A stretch of 64,000 nt of DNA from Streptosporangium pseudovulgare (GTDB lineage: Bacteria; Actinomycetota; Actinomycetes; Streptosporangiales; Streptosporangiaceae): assembly GCF_014648055.1 (NCBI RefSeq), contig NZ_BMQJ01000001.1:372001-436000 (forward strand). Direction: 5' to 3'. Shown here piece by piece: positions 18,861 to 26,168 of the stretch. A model generated the notes under the pieces. That model was not told the DNA's origin. It ran no database searches and saw only the letters and a program-made list of their open reading frames with translations. Positions within the stretch are counted from its first letter, which is position 1. Every line of letters begins with the position of its first letter. Position numbers and translations under genes: made by a program.

Positions 18861-20222
18861 TCAGAGCACCGGCAGGTAACGGCCCAGCTCGAACTCGGTG
18901 ACCTGGCGGCGGTACTCGCGCCACTCGGCGCGCTTGTTGCGCAGGAAGTAGTCGAAGACGTGCTCGCCGAGGGTCTCGGCGACCAGTTCGCTGTGCTCCA
19001 TGACCGAGATGGCCTCGTCAAGCGACTGCGGCAGCGGGCGGATGCCCAGCGCCCGGCGCTCGGCCGAGGTCAGCGCCCAGACGTCGTCCTCGGCGCCGGG
19101 GGGCATCTCGTAGCCGTCCTCGATGCCCTTCAGGCCGGCGGCCAGGATCACCGCGAAGGCGAGGTAGGGGTTGCAGGCCGAGTCCAGGGAGCGGAACTCG
19201 ATGCGGGTCGAGCCGCCCTTGTGCGGCTTGTACATCGGCACCCGCACCAGGGCCGAGCGGTTGTTGTGGCCCCAGGAGATGTAGCTCGGCGCCTCGCCGC
19301 CGGCCCCGGCGATCGCCTCGGCGCCGCCCCACAGCCGCTTGTAGGAGTTGACCCACTGGTTGCACACGGCGGTGATCTCCGCGGCGTGCGCGAGCAGGCC
19401 GCCGATGAAGGAGCGGCCGACCTTGGAGAGCTGGTACTCCGCGCCGGGCTCGTAGAAGGCGTTGCGGTCGCCCTCGAACAGCGACATGTGGGTGTGCATG
19501 CCCGAGCCGGGCTGCTCGGTGAAGGGCTTGGGCATGAAGCTCGCCCAGATGCCCTGCTCCAGCGCGACCTCCTTCATGACGAGCCGGAACGTCATGATGT
19601 TGTCGGCGGTGGTCAGCGCGTCGGCGTAGCGCAGGTCGATCTCCTGCTGGCCGGGGCCGCCCTCGTGGTGGCTGTACTCGACGGAGATGCCCATCGACTC
19701 CAGCATCATGATCGCGTTGCGCCGGAAGTCGTGGCCGGAGCTGTGCGGGGTGTGGTCGAAGTAGCCGCCGTCGTCGATCGGCTCGGGACGGGCGCCCTTC
19801 TCCGGCCGCTCCTTCAGCAGGAAGAACTCGATCTCGGGGTGGGTGTAGAAGCTGAACCCCATGTCGGAGGCCTTGGCCAGGGTGCGCTTGAGCACCCAGC
19901 GCGGGTCGGCGTGGGAGGGTGACCCGTCCGGCATGAGGATGTCGCAGAACATCCTGGCCGCGCCGGGCATCTCGCTGCGCCAGGGCAGGATCTGGAACGT
20001 CGAGGGGTCGGGCTTGGCGAGCATGTCCGACTCGTAGACCCGGGCGAAGCCCTGGATCGACGAGCCGTCGAAGCCGATGCCCTCGGCGAAGGCCCCCTCC
20101 AGCTCGGCGGGTGCGATGGCCACCGACTTGAGGAAGCCCAGCACGTCGGTGAACCACAGCCGGATGAACCGGATGTCGCGTTCCTCAAGGGTGCGGAGAA
20201 CGAACTCCTGCTGGCGGTCCAC
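18861..20222 (-). CDS. glnA2: Glutamine synthetase-like GlnA2
   Basis: A 453-residue glutamine-synthetase-fold ligase. Family blocks are present: FDGSSIQGFARVYESDM, HPEIEFFLL, SHHEGGPGQQEIDLR, MPKPFTEQPGSGMHTHMS and STRIEFRSLD. The adenylylation tyrosine of GlnA is replaced by Trp382 (DDVWALTSAE), so GlnE control is unlikely. GlnA2 of Streptomyces has been reported to gamma-glutamylate polyamines; that role, or ordinary glutamine synthesis as annotated in Mycobacterium, are both possible. GTG 20222 is preceded by a GGAGGAGGAG ribosome site. A GlnR-like element lies 65 bp upstream at 20287-20302. Confidence 0.93.
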   Translation of the reverse strand: MDRQQEFVLRTLEERDIRFIRLWFTDVLGFLKSVAIAPAELEGAFAEGIGFDGSSIQGFARVYESDMLAKPDPSTFQILPWRSEMPGAARMFCDILMPDGSPSHADPRWVLKRTLAKASDMGFSFYTHPEIEFFLLKERPEKGARPEPIDDGGYFDHTPHSSGHDFRRNAIMMLESMGISVEYSHHEGGPGQQEIDLRYADALTTADNIMTFRLVMKEVALEQGIWASFMPKPFTEQPGSGMHTHMSLFEGDRNAFYEPGAEYQLSKVGRSFIGGLLAHAAEITAVCNQWVNSYKRLWGGAEAIAGAGGEAPSYISWGHNNRSALVRVPMYKPHKGGSTRIEFRSLDSACNPYLAFAVILAAGLKGIEDGYEMPPGAEDDVWALTSAERRALGIRPLPQSLDEAISVMEHSELVAETLGEHVFDYFLRNKRAEWREYRRQVTEFELGRYLPVL

Positions 20223-20286
20223 GGCTCCTCCTCCATTACCGACCGGGTGCGACACTCCTGGCCGCGTATCAGTCTGCCCGCTTCGT

Positions 20287-20302
20287 GTTTCGCACACGTT
20301 AC
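20287..20302 (-). promoter_or_regulatory. GlnR-type half operator upstream of glnA2
   Basis: On the minus strand GTAAC-GTGTGC-GAAAC, a perfect gTnAC-n6-GAAAC pair. It lies 65 bp before the glnA2 start and 212 bp before the divergent terpene unit. Only one pair is clear, unlike the double set at glnA. Confidence 0.55.
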
Positions 20303-20500
20303 GAGAAGAACGGCGGGAAGGCGCATCGGCCGCACCGCCCGCGGGCCCGGCGGCTGGCGCGTCCCGGCCGTCCGGCGTGACCGGTGGTGCGAGACTCCCA
20401 GCAGCCGGAACCGAGTTTGCCCAGGTCAAAGCGGCTAAAACCCCTCTGACCAGATCAAGGTGGTCACTCGTTCCCGGCCGGAACGGACCGATGTTCTCCC

Positions 20501-20510
20501 GGGGAGGAAG
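20501..20510 (+). promoter_or_regulatory. strong ribosome binding site of the degenerate terpene synthase
   Basis: GGGGAGGAAG ends three bases before ATG 20514 and fixes the start; it shows that this degenerate gene is still set up for translation. Confidence 0.6.
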
Positions 20511-20513
20511 ACG

Positions 20514-21554
20514 ATGCGCACCGGACTGCGGCACGGACCTGCGGGCGGCACCGCGCCCGCCGCGCCGCCCATCTCGCTCACCGAGCGGCTCGCGGCGCTG
20601 GCCGTACCGTGCCCGGTGCACCCGTCGGTGCACCGGATCGAGGCGGCGGCCATCGCCTGGTCGCGGCGGCACGGCCTGCGGGCCGATCCCGGCGGGGGCG
20701 CGCACCTGCTGGCCGGAAGGGCGTTCGCCGGGTACGGCACGGACGCGGCCACGATGTTCGCCCGCTGGCTGGTCTGGATGTCCGCGGCGCGCGAGGACCC
20801 CGCGGCGCTGGCCGGGGTGCCGCGGGTGGCGCGCGGGGACGAGCCGGGCCCGGCGGCGGTGGAGCGGGCGTTCGCCGACCTGTGGCGGGCCTGCGCGCCG
20901 CGGATGAGCGACGGCTGGCGCGAGGGGTTCCTGGCCGGGCTGGCCGCCCAGTGCGCGGCGCTGCTCCGCGCCGCCGCGCCGGCGGCCGGGGACTACCCGC
21001 CGTTCGGCAGGGACCGCTTCGGCCGCTACCTGTTCGACCTGGTGGAGCCGTGCGCCGGGGTGGAGGCGCCCGCGGCCGTACGGCGGGGCCCGCACTGGGC
21101 GGCGGTCGTCGAGGCGAGCTGCGACGTGGTCACGTGGTGCGCGGACCTGATGGCCGGGGGCGGCTACCTGACGGCGGCGGCCGGGCTCCCCCGATCCGCG
21201 GCGGGGCTCACCGGTCCCACGGCGGGGCCCACCGGCTCCACGGCGGGGCTCACCGGCTCCACAGGCGGACAGAACGGCACGGTGGGGCCCGACGGCACGG
21301 CCGGACCCGATGGCGCGGGCGGCCGGGACGGCGTGTGCGGCGGGGACCCCGTGGCGTGGGTGACCGACCGGCTGGTCGAGCGGATGGACGACCTGTGGAC
21401 GGCCGCCCGCGCGATCCCGCAGGTGGTGGAGCGGCGCGGCCTCGACACGGCCGCCGCCCGGGAGGTGATCCAGGTCACGTGCGCTTTCTTGACCATTCCC
21501 AGGGCCTACCTGGAATGGCTCTTGGAATCACCTCGCTATCGTCACCTAGCGTAA
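20514..21554 (+). CDS. Terpene synthase paralogue lacking both metal-binding motifs
   Basis: A 346-residue protein clearly homologous to the intact terpene synthase encoded at 22129: matching blocks include VPCPVHPSVHRIEAA, LAGRAFA, MFARWLVWM, GRYLFDLVEPCAGVEAPA and AYLEWLLESPRY. The Asp-rich motif position reads AAREDP (about residues 90-95) and the NDxxSxxxE position reads ADLMAGGGY (210-218), so Mg-dependent ionisation of a prenyl diphosphate should be lost. A Gly/Thr/Ser-rich repeat insert replaces the segment after the second motif. The frame is intact and has a strong ribosome site, so it is not an obvious pseudogene. It may be a regulatory or scaffold partner. Confidence 0.75.
   Translation: MRTGLRHGPAGGTAPAAPPISLTERLAALAVPCPVHPSVHRIEAAAIAWSRRHGLRADPGGGAHLLAGRAFAGYGTDAATMFARWLVWMSAAREDPAALAGVPRVARGDEPGPAAVERAFADLWRACAPRMSDGWREGFLAGLAAQCAALLRAAAPAAGDYPPFGRDRFGRYLFDLVEPCAGVEAPAAVRRGPHWAAVVEASCDVVTWCADLMAGGGYLTAAAGLPRSAAGLTGPTAGPTGSTAGLTGSTGGQNGTVGPDGTAGPDGAGGRDGVCGGDPVAWVTDRLVERMDDLWTAARAIPQVVERRGLDTAAAREVIQVTCAFLTIPRAYLEWLLESPRYRHLA
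21200..21262. repeat. 21-bp tandem repeat in the degenerate terpene synthase
   Basis: Three in-frame units of 21 bp (21200, 21221, 21242) built on GGCGGGGCTCACCGGCTCCA encode a collagen-like Gly-Leu-Thr-Gly pattern. More diverged 18-bp units follow to about 21320. Confidence 0.85.
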
Positions 21555-21589
21555 TCGTTCGCGCCATTCACGTAACACGGGGGTCTACC

Positions 21590-22129
21590 GTGAGCACCGA
21601 ACTTCTCAAGCACAAATTAGACCGCGCCTTCGGACACCTGGACGTCGACGGCGACGGCCGGGCCGTACGGGACGACATGCTCGGGCTGGGCGCCAGGATC
21701 CTGGTCGGTTTCGGAGAGTCACCGACCTCTCCGGCGGGCAACCGGCTCGTCGGCGGGCTGGAGGCGGTCTGGGCGACGCTGTCGGCCGCGACCGGCGGTG
21801 ACGGCGTGATCTTCCCGGAGGGCTTCCGGGCCGGCATGATCTCGGCGTTCGTGGAGGGCGACCGGTTCGACCCGGTGTTCCGGCCCGCCGCCGAGGCGGT
21901 CGCGCGGCTCTGCGACACCGACGGGGACGGGTCGGTCCGGCCGGCCGGCCTGCGGATCGCGCTGACCGCCTTCGGCACCGCCCACGACGACGTGGACGTG
22001 GCGTTCGACCGGCTCGACCGCGACCGGGACGGGGTCATCGCGGTCGGCGAGCTGGTCGAGGCGGTCCGGCAGTACTACACCAGCGCCGACCCGAACGCGG
22101 CCGGCAACTGGCTCTTCGGGCCGCTGTAG
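21590..22129 (+). CDS. EF-hand calcium-binding protein
   Basis: A 179-residue protein of the calerythrin type with four EF-hand positions. Loop 1 begins at D18 (DVDGDGRAVRDD), loop 3 at D109 (DTDGDGSVRPAG, lacking the final acidic residue) and loop 4 at D143 (DRDRDGVIAVGE, canonical). The second hand is degenerate. It likely binds calcium and acts as a sensor or buffer in the cytoplasm. It starts 35 bp after the degenerate terpene synthase, and its stop codon overlaps the start of the intact synthase (TAGTG), so all three are probably one transcript. Confidence 0.88.
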   Translation: MSTELLKHKLDRAFGHLDVDGDGRAVRDDMLGLGARILVGFGESPTSPAGNRLVGGLEAVWATLSAATGGDGVIFPEGFRAGMISAFVEGDRFDPVFRPAAEAVARLCDTDGDGSVRPAGLRIALTAFGTAHDDVDVAFDRLDRDRDGVIAVGELVEAVRQYYTSADPNAAGNWLFGPL

Positions 22130-23211
22130 TGCTCGCCAGGACATGCGGGGCGGCGCCCCGCGAGGTGGAGCGGTGGCCGTCCCGGGCCCACGCCCCCGTC
22201 ACGGCCGCGTCCCTGCTCCTGCCCCTCGTCGAACGCGTCCCGGCGATGGGCGCGCCCTGCCGCATGCACCCCGCGATCGACCGGATCGGGGCGTCGCTCG
22301 CCGGGTGGGCCCGCGAGACGGGGCTGGAGCCGCCCCCGGGGGCGCGGTTCGAGCGGATGGCGGGCCGGGCGCTCGCCGACGCCGGCGAGGACGCGACACT
22401 GCTGTTCGCCAAGTGGCTGACCTGGCTGTTCTGCTTCGACGACGAGTGGGACGAGAAGCCGGCCGGGCGGGTGGCCGAGACCGTGGACGCCGCCTTCGCC
22501 CGCCTCGGCCTCATGACCCGGGCGTCGCCGCTCGTGCCGGGCGCGGCCGGGGAGCGCCCCCCCGTGGAGGCGTCGTTCGCCGGCCTGTGGCGGGCCACGG
22601 CGGGGCGGATGAGCGCCCGGTGGCGGCAGCGGTTCGCCCGGGGGCTGGTGGCCCAGGGGGCGGCCTGCCGCGCGGAGGCGGAGAACCGGTGCGCCGGGCG
22701 GGTGCCCTCGGCCGCGGAGTACCCGGCGCTGCGCCGGGGCACCGCGGGGCCGTACCTGTTCGACCTGGTGGAGCCCTGCCTGGGGGTGGAGGTGCCGCCG
22801 GGACTGCGGGAGAGCGTGACCTGGCGGACGCTGCTGGACGCCTGCAACGACGTGACGGCCTGGTGCAACGACGTGGCGTCGTATCCCAAGGAGCGGGCGA
22901 ACGGCGACGTGCACAACTACGTGACGGTCGCCGCGAGGGCGTTCGGGCTCTCGGAGGCGGAGGCCGTCGCCTGGGTGAGCGACCGGATCGCCGAACGCGC
23001 CGAGGACCAGCGCGCCGCGGCCCGGCGGCTGCCCCGCCTGTTCGACCGGTTCGCGCTGTCGGCGGCCCAGGCCAGGGACGTCAGCAAGGTCGCGTGCGCC
23101 TTCCTGGCCGCGCCGCGGGCGCAACTGGAGTGGCTCCTGGAGTCCAGCCGGTACGACGCGGCCGGCCCGGCGGCCCGGGACGGGTACGGCCCGATGGCCC
23201 GGAGCGGGTAG
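22129..23211 (+). CDS. Class I terpene synthase
   Basis: A 360-residue synthase that would cyclise a prenyl diphosphate after Mg-dependent ionisation. The Asp-rich motif is D104-D-E-W-D-E (FCFDDEWDE) and the second metal motif is N247-D-V-A-S251-Y-P-K-E255 (NDxxSxxxE). The C-terminal WLLESSRY also fits bacterial sesquiterpene synthases. GTG 22129 overlaps the EF-hand stop by one base; no other good start precedes the conserved region. No P450 or prenyltransferase lies nearby, so the product cannot be predicted. The closest relative in the window is the motif-less paralogue two genes upstream. Confidence 0.88.
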   Translation: MLARTCGAAPREVERWPSRAHAPVTAASLLLPLVERVPAMGAPCRMHPAIDRIGASLAGWARETGLEPPPGARFERMAGRALADAGEDATLLFAKWLTWLFCFDDEWDEKPAGRVAETVDAAFARLGLMTRASPLVPGAAGERPPVEASFAGLWRATAGRMSARWRQRFARGLVAQGAACRAEAENRCAGRVPSAAEYPALRRGTAGPYLFDLVEPCLGVEVPPGLRESVTWRTLLDACNDVTAWCNDVASYPKERANGDVHNYVTVAARAFGLSEAEAVAWVSDRIAERAEDQRAAARRLPRLFDRFALSAAQARDVSKVACAFLAAPRAQLEWLLESSRYDAAGPAARDGYGPMARSG

Positions 23212-23221
23212 GTACGGCGGC

Positions 23222-24199
23222 TCAGGGGACGCAGGCGAGGGAGTCGCCCACCGGGCTGCGGCGGTAGACGACCTCGCGGCCGAGACGGCGGCGGGTCACC
23301 AGCCCCCCGCCGGCCAGGACGGTGAGGTGCTGGCTGACCGCCCCGGGGGTGAGGTCCATCCGCCGGGCGAGCGCCGAGGTGGTCGCGGGCTCGCCCAGGG
23401 CGGTGAGGATCCGGGCCCGGGTACGGCCGAGCAGCGCGGCGAGGGCGTCGGGGGCGGGCGGCGGGCCGTCGGTCCACAGCGTGCCGACGCCCGTCGCCGG
23501 GTAGACGAGCATCGGCTGGTACGGCTCGACCATCGCGGCGGTGTCCGGCCAGTAGAAGGCGGTCGGCACGAGCACCAGGCCGTCGCCGCCGATCGGCGCC
23601 GAGTACTCCCAGTTCCGGACGACGGCGAGCCGGTCACCGCGCCAACTCACGTTCGGGTGCAGGTCGGCGAATAGCTCCCGGGCCCCGCCCGCGGCGAGCC
23701 TGCGGGAGCGGCGCAGCACGTCGGCCTCCAGCAGGCCGTGGACGCGCGGCCAGAACTCGGCGAACGCCGCCTCCCAGTACCGCTCCAGGGCGTCGGCGAC
23801 GCGCGCCACCCCCGCCTCCGGGTCGGCGGTGAACCGTGCGACGATCCGGGGATCGGCCCCTTCCACCCAGCCCGCCTCCTCGGCCGCCCGCTCCGGGGGC
23901 GTGCGCCGTACTTGATCCAGTTCGGCGGCGAAGTCGGGCAGCGGGGTCTCGGGGGCCGGGGTGATGAAGTCGACGAGGTAACCGCGGACCGGGACCAGCG
24001 CGAACAGCTCCGCCATGTCGAGCGCGGCCACCCGGTCGCGCACCGCGCGCACCCACGGCAGGTGCAGGGAGTGCCGGGCCGGGTGGCGGATCACCCGCAG
24101 GCTGGCCACCAGCTCCCAGAGCGGGGAGAACGCGAAGCGGATCCGCGCGACGTCCTCGGGGGCGAAGATCCACTCGATGTGGCAGGACTTTTTAGGCAC
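23222..24199 (-). CDS. ArsR-type winged-helix regulator (DUF5937-like)
   Basis: A 325-residue regulator. The N-terminal 240 residues (FAPEDVARIRFAFSPLWELVASLRVI) resemble the DUF5937 sensor region and the C-terminus is an ArsR winged helix: RILTALGEPATTSALARRMDLTPGAVSQHLTVLAGGGLVTRRRLGREVVYR, recognition helix around GAVSQHLTVL. GTG start at 24199. It is divergent from an MFS transporter with only 47 bp between them, so it probably represses that exporter and itself. No effector can be read from sequence. Confidence 0.85.
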   Translation of the reverse strand: MPKKSCHIEWIFAPEDVARIRFAFSPLWELVASLRVIRHPARHSLHLPWVRAVRDRVAALDMAELFALVPVRGYLVDFITPAPETPLPDFAAELDQVRRTPPERAAEEAGWVEGADPRIVARFTADPEAGVARVADALERYWEAAFAEFWPRVHGLLEADVLRRSRRLAAGGARELFADLHPNVSWRGDRLAVVRNWEYSAPIGGDGLVLVPTAFYWPDTAAMVEPYQPMLVYPATGVGTLWTDGPPPAPDALAALLGRTRARILTALGEPATTSALARRMDLTPGAVSQHLTVLAGGGLVTRRRLGREVVYRRSPVGDSLACVP

Positions 24200-24246
24200 G
24201 GCTAAAAGATTCGCGCCCGGCCGCCCGCCTGTCCAATCCTGCCGCC

Positions 24247-25737
24247 ATGACGAGCACGACCCTCGCCGGGCCCGGTTCCCCCGGCTCCCCCGGTCCCTCC
24301 GGCCCCTCCGGTTTCCTGCGGTCGAAGCTGGGCGGCCTGCCCCGGCCGTTCTGGGCGCTGTGGGCCGGCACGCTGGTGAACCGGGTGGGCATGATGGTCC
24401 AGCCGTTCATCGGCGTCTACCTGATCGAGTCCCGCGGCATGTCCCTGGCCGCGGCCGGCACGGTCATGACGGTGTTCGGGGCGGGCTCGCTGATCTCCCA
24501 GGTCCCGGCGGGCTGGCTGGCCGACCGGTACGGCAGGCGGATCACGCTGGCCGGCGGCATGACGGCGACCGCCACCGGCATGGCGGCGCTGGGCGCGAGC
24601 AGCTCGTTCCCGGCGATCGTGGCGTCGATGTTCGTGCTCGGCCTGGCGATCGACGCCTACCGGCCCGCCTCCAACGCGCTGGTGGCCGACCTCGTCTCCC
24701 CCGCGGACCGGCCGCGCGCCTACGGCCTGCTCTTCTGGGCGCTGAACCTGGGCTTCTCGGTGGCGATGGTCGCCGGGGGCTGGCTCGCCCGCGCCGGGTA
24801 CGGCTGGATGTTCGCCGTCAACGCCCTCACCTCGCTGGCCTTCGGCCTGCTGGTGTGGCGGGCGGTGCCCGAGACGCTGCCCCGGCGCGCGGGCCGCACC
24901 GGGTCCCGGGGCGGGGACGGCGGGTCCCCGGACGGCGGCGGACTCCGGGGCGAGGGTGACCGGCTCCGGAACGGCGGGACGCCGGCCGGGGATCACGGCA
25001 CGCCCCGGAACGGAGACGGCGGGACACCGGCCGAGGATCACGGCACGCCTCAGAACGGAGACGGCGGGACACCGGCCGAGGATCACGGCACGCCCCGGAA
25101 CGGAGACGGCGGGACGCCGCCCGGGGATCGCGCCGGAGCGCCGCGCGGCGGGCTCGCCGCGCTGCTCGGCGACCGGCTGATGATCGCCTACTGCCTGATC
25201 TCCCTGCTGTACAACATGGCCTACTCCCAGGTGTTCACCACCCTGCCGGTGGCGATGAGCGGTTCGGGCTTCTCCACGGTCGACTACGGCCTGGTGATCG
25301 CGGTGAACGGCGTGCTGATCGTGATCCTGCAGCCGCTGACCGGCGACTGGGTCGGCAGGCGCGACCCCGGCACCGTGTTCGCCGCCGGACTGATCGTCAT
25401 CAGCGCGGGCTTCGCGCTGACCGCCTTCGTCTCCAGCGTCGCCGGGTACGCGGTGGGCGTGGTCGTCTGGACGCTGGGCGAGATCCTCACCGCGGGGCTG
25501 CCGGGTGCGATCGTGGCGATCCTCGCCCCGCCCCACCTGCGCGGACGCTACGCCGGCATGTACGGCCTGGCCATGTCGGGCGGGGCGATGCTCGCCCCGC
25601 TGGCCGGGACCCACCTGCTCGCGGCCGGCCCCGTCACGCTGTGGCTGACCGTCGGCGGCGTCAACCTGGTCGCGGCGGCGGGCCTGCTCGCGATCCGCCC
25701 GGCCCTGCGCCGCCGCGCGGCCTCCCCGGAGGCGTGA
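24247..25737 (+). CDS. MFS transporter
   Basis: A 496-residue, 12-helix major facilitator with the loop 2-3 motif GWLADRYGRRITLAG. The central cytoplasmic loop is expanded by a 15-residue repeat (NGDGGTPAEDHGTPR), about 60 residues long. Likely a proton-driven drug or metabolite exporter. Divergent from the ArsR regulator, which probably controls it. No Shine-Dalgarno is obvious before ATG 24247. Confidence 0.85.
   Translation: MTSTTLAGPGSPGSPGPSGPSGFLRSKLGGLPRPFWALWAGTLVNRVGMMVQPFIGVYLIESRGMSLAAAGTVMTVFGAGSLISQVPAGWLADRYGRRITLAGGMTATATGMAALGASSSFPAIVASMFVLGLAIDAYRPASNALVADLVSPADRPRAYGLLFWALNLGFSVAMVAGGWLARAGYGWMFAVNALTSLAFGLLVWRAVPETLPRRAGRTGSRGGDGGSPDGGGLRGEGDRLRNGGTPAGDHGTPRNGDGGTPAEDHGTPQNGDGGTPAEDHGTPRNGDGGTPPGDRAGAPRGGLAALLGDRLMIAYCLISLLYNMAYSQVFTTLPVAMSGSGFSTVDYGLVIAVNGVLIVILQPLTGDWVGRRDPGTVFAAGLIVISAGFALTAFVSSVAGYAVGVVVWTLGEILTAGLPGAIVAILAPPHLRGRYAGMYGLAMSGGAMLAPLAGTHLLAAGPVTLWLTVGGVNLVAAAGLLAIRPALRRRAASPEA
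24968..25131. repeat. 39/45-bp tandem repeat in the MFS central loop
   Basis: About four units, two of them 45 bp and nearly identical, each containing GGGACACCGGCCGAGGATCA. All periods are multiples of three, keeping the frame. Confidence 0.85.
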
Positions 25738-26168
25738 CCGCGGCGGCCGGCCCGCGGCGCCGGGCGCGTTGAGCCGTTGTTGATCCGATTGCTGTTCCCG
25801 CGCGGTACGGTCCCCCGGTCATGGAATGGAGGGCTGGGGCGATGCGCGAACCGAGCCGGGTCCCCCCGGGAACGGCGCCGGCCTGGGCGCGGAGCGCCGC
25901 GGCACCGGCACCGGCATCGACTGCGGCAGCGGCAGCGGCCGCCGCGCCGTCCGACGCACCCGCCGACTCCCGGCATAGCACTACATATTCGGTTATTTCA
26001 CCCTTAAAGGGATTTTCCACTTTCGGGGTGAAGATCTGTGACCGAAGTGGTGCCGCCGCCCACCTTGAATGTGGGGTTTCGACTCCCGATGATTCTCTTC
26101 AGTCGGCGAACGATGGCAGGTGGGGCTGGTATGACATTGGACGCGGTGGCTCTACGCTTACGCCTGCG
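25738..26168. other. intergenic region before the SARP-receiver fusion gene
   Basis: About 430 bases; the left part is GC-rich and includes an Ala-codon-like GCAGCGGCAGCGGCC run. From 25976 the sequence is notably AT-richer (TTCGGTTATTTCACCCTTAA). An imperfect inverted repeat, CCACTTTCGG with CCGAAGTGG, lies near 26020-26050. The frame of the next gene is open back to 25821, but nothing there looks coding. Confidence 0.4.
26065..26093 (+). promoter_or_regulatory. candidate promoter of the SARP-receiver fusion gene
   Basis: TTGAAT (26065-26070), 17 bases, then GATGAT (26088-26093). Transcription would begin near 26100, giving a leader of about 70 bases. Confidence 0.35.

Noticed and set aside
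24968..25131. CRISPR-like repeat array
   Set aside because: Units are contiguous without unique spacers and lie inside an MFS gene in frame.
25821..26168. In-frame upstream extension of the SARP-receiver gene
   Set aside because: The SARP domain begins exactly at ATG 26169; upstream residues are Ala-rich and then unconserved, and a promoter-like pair lies within.
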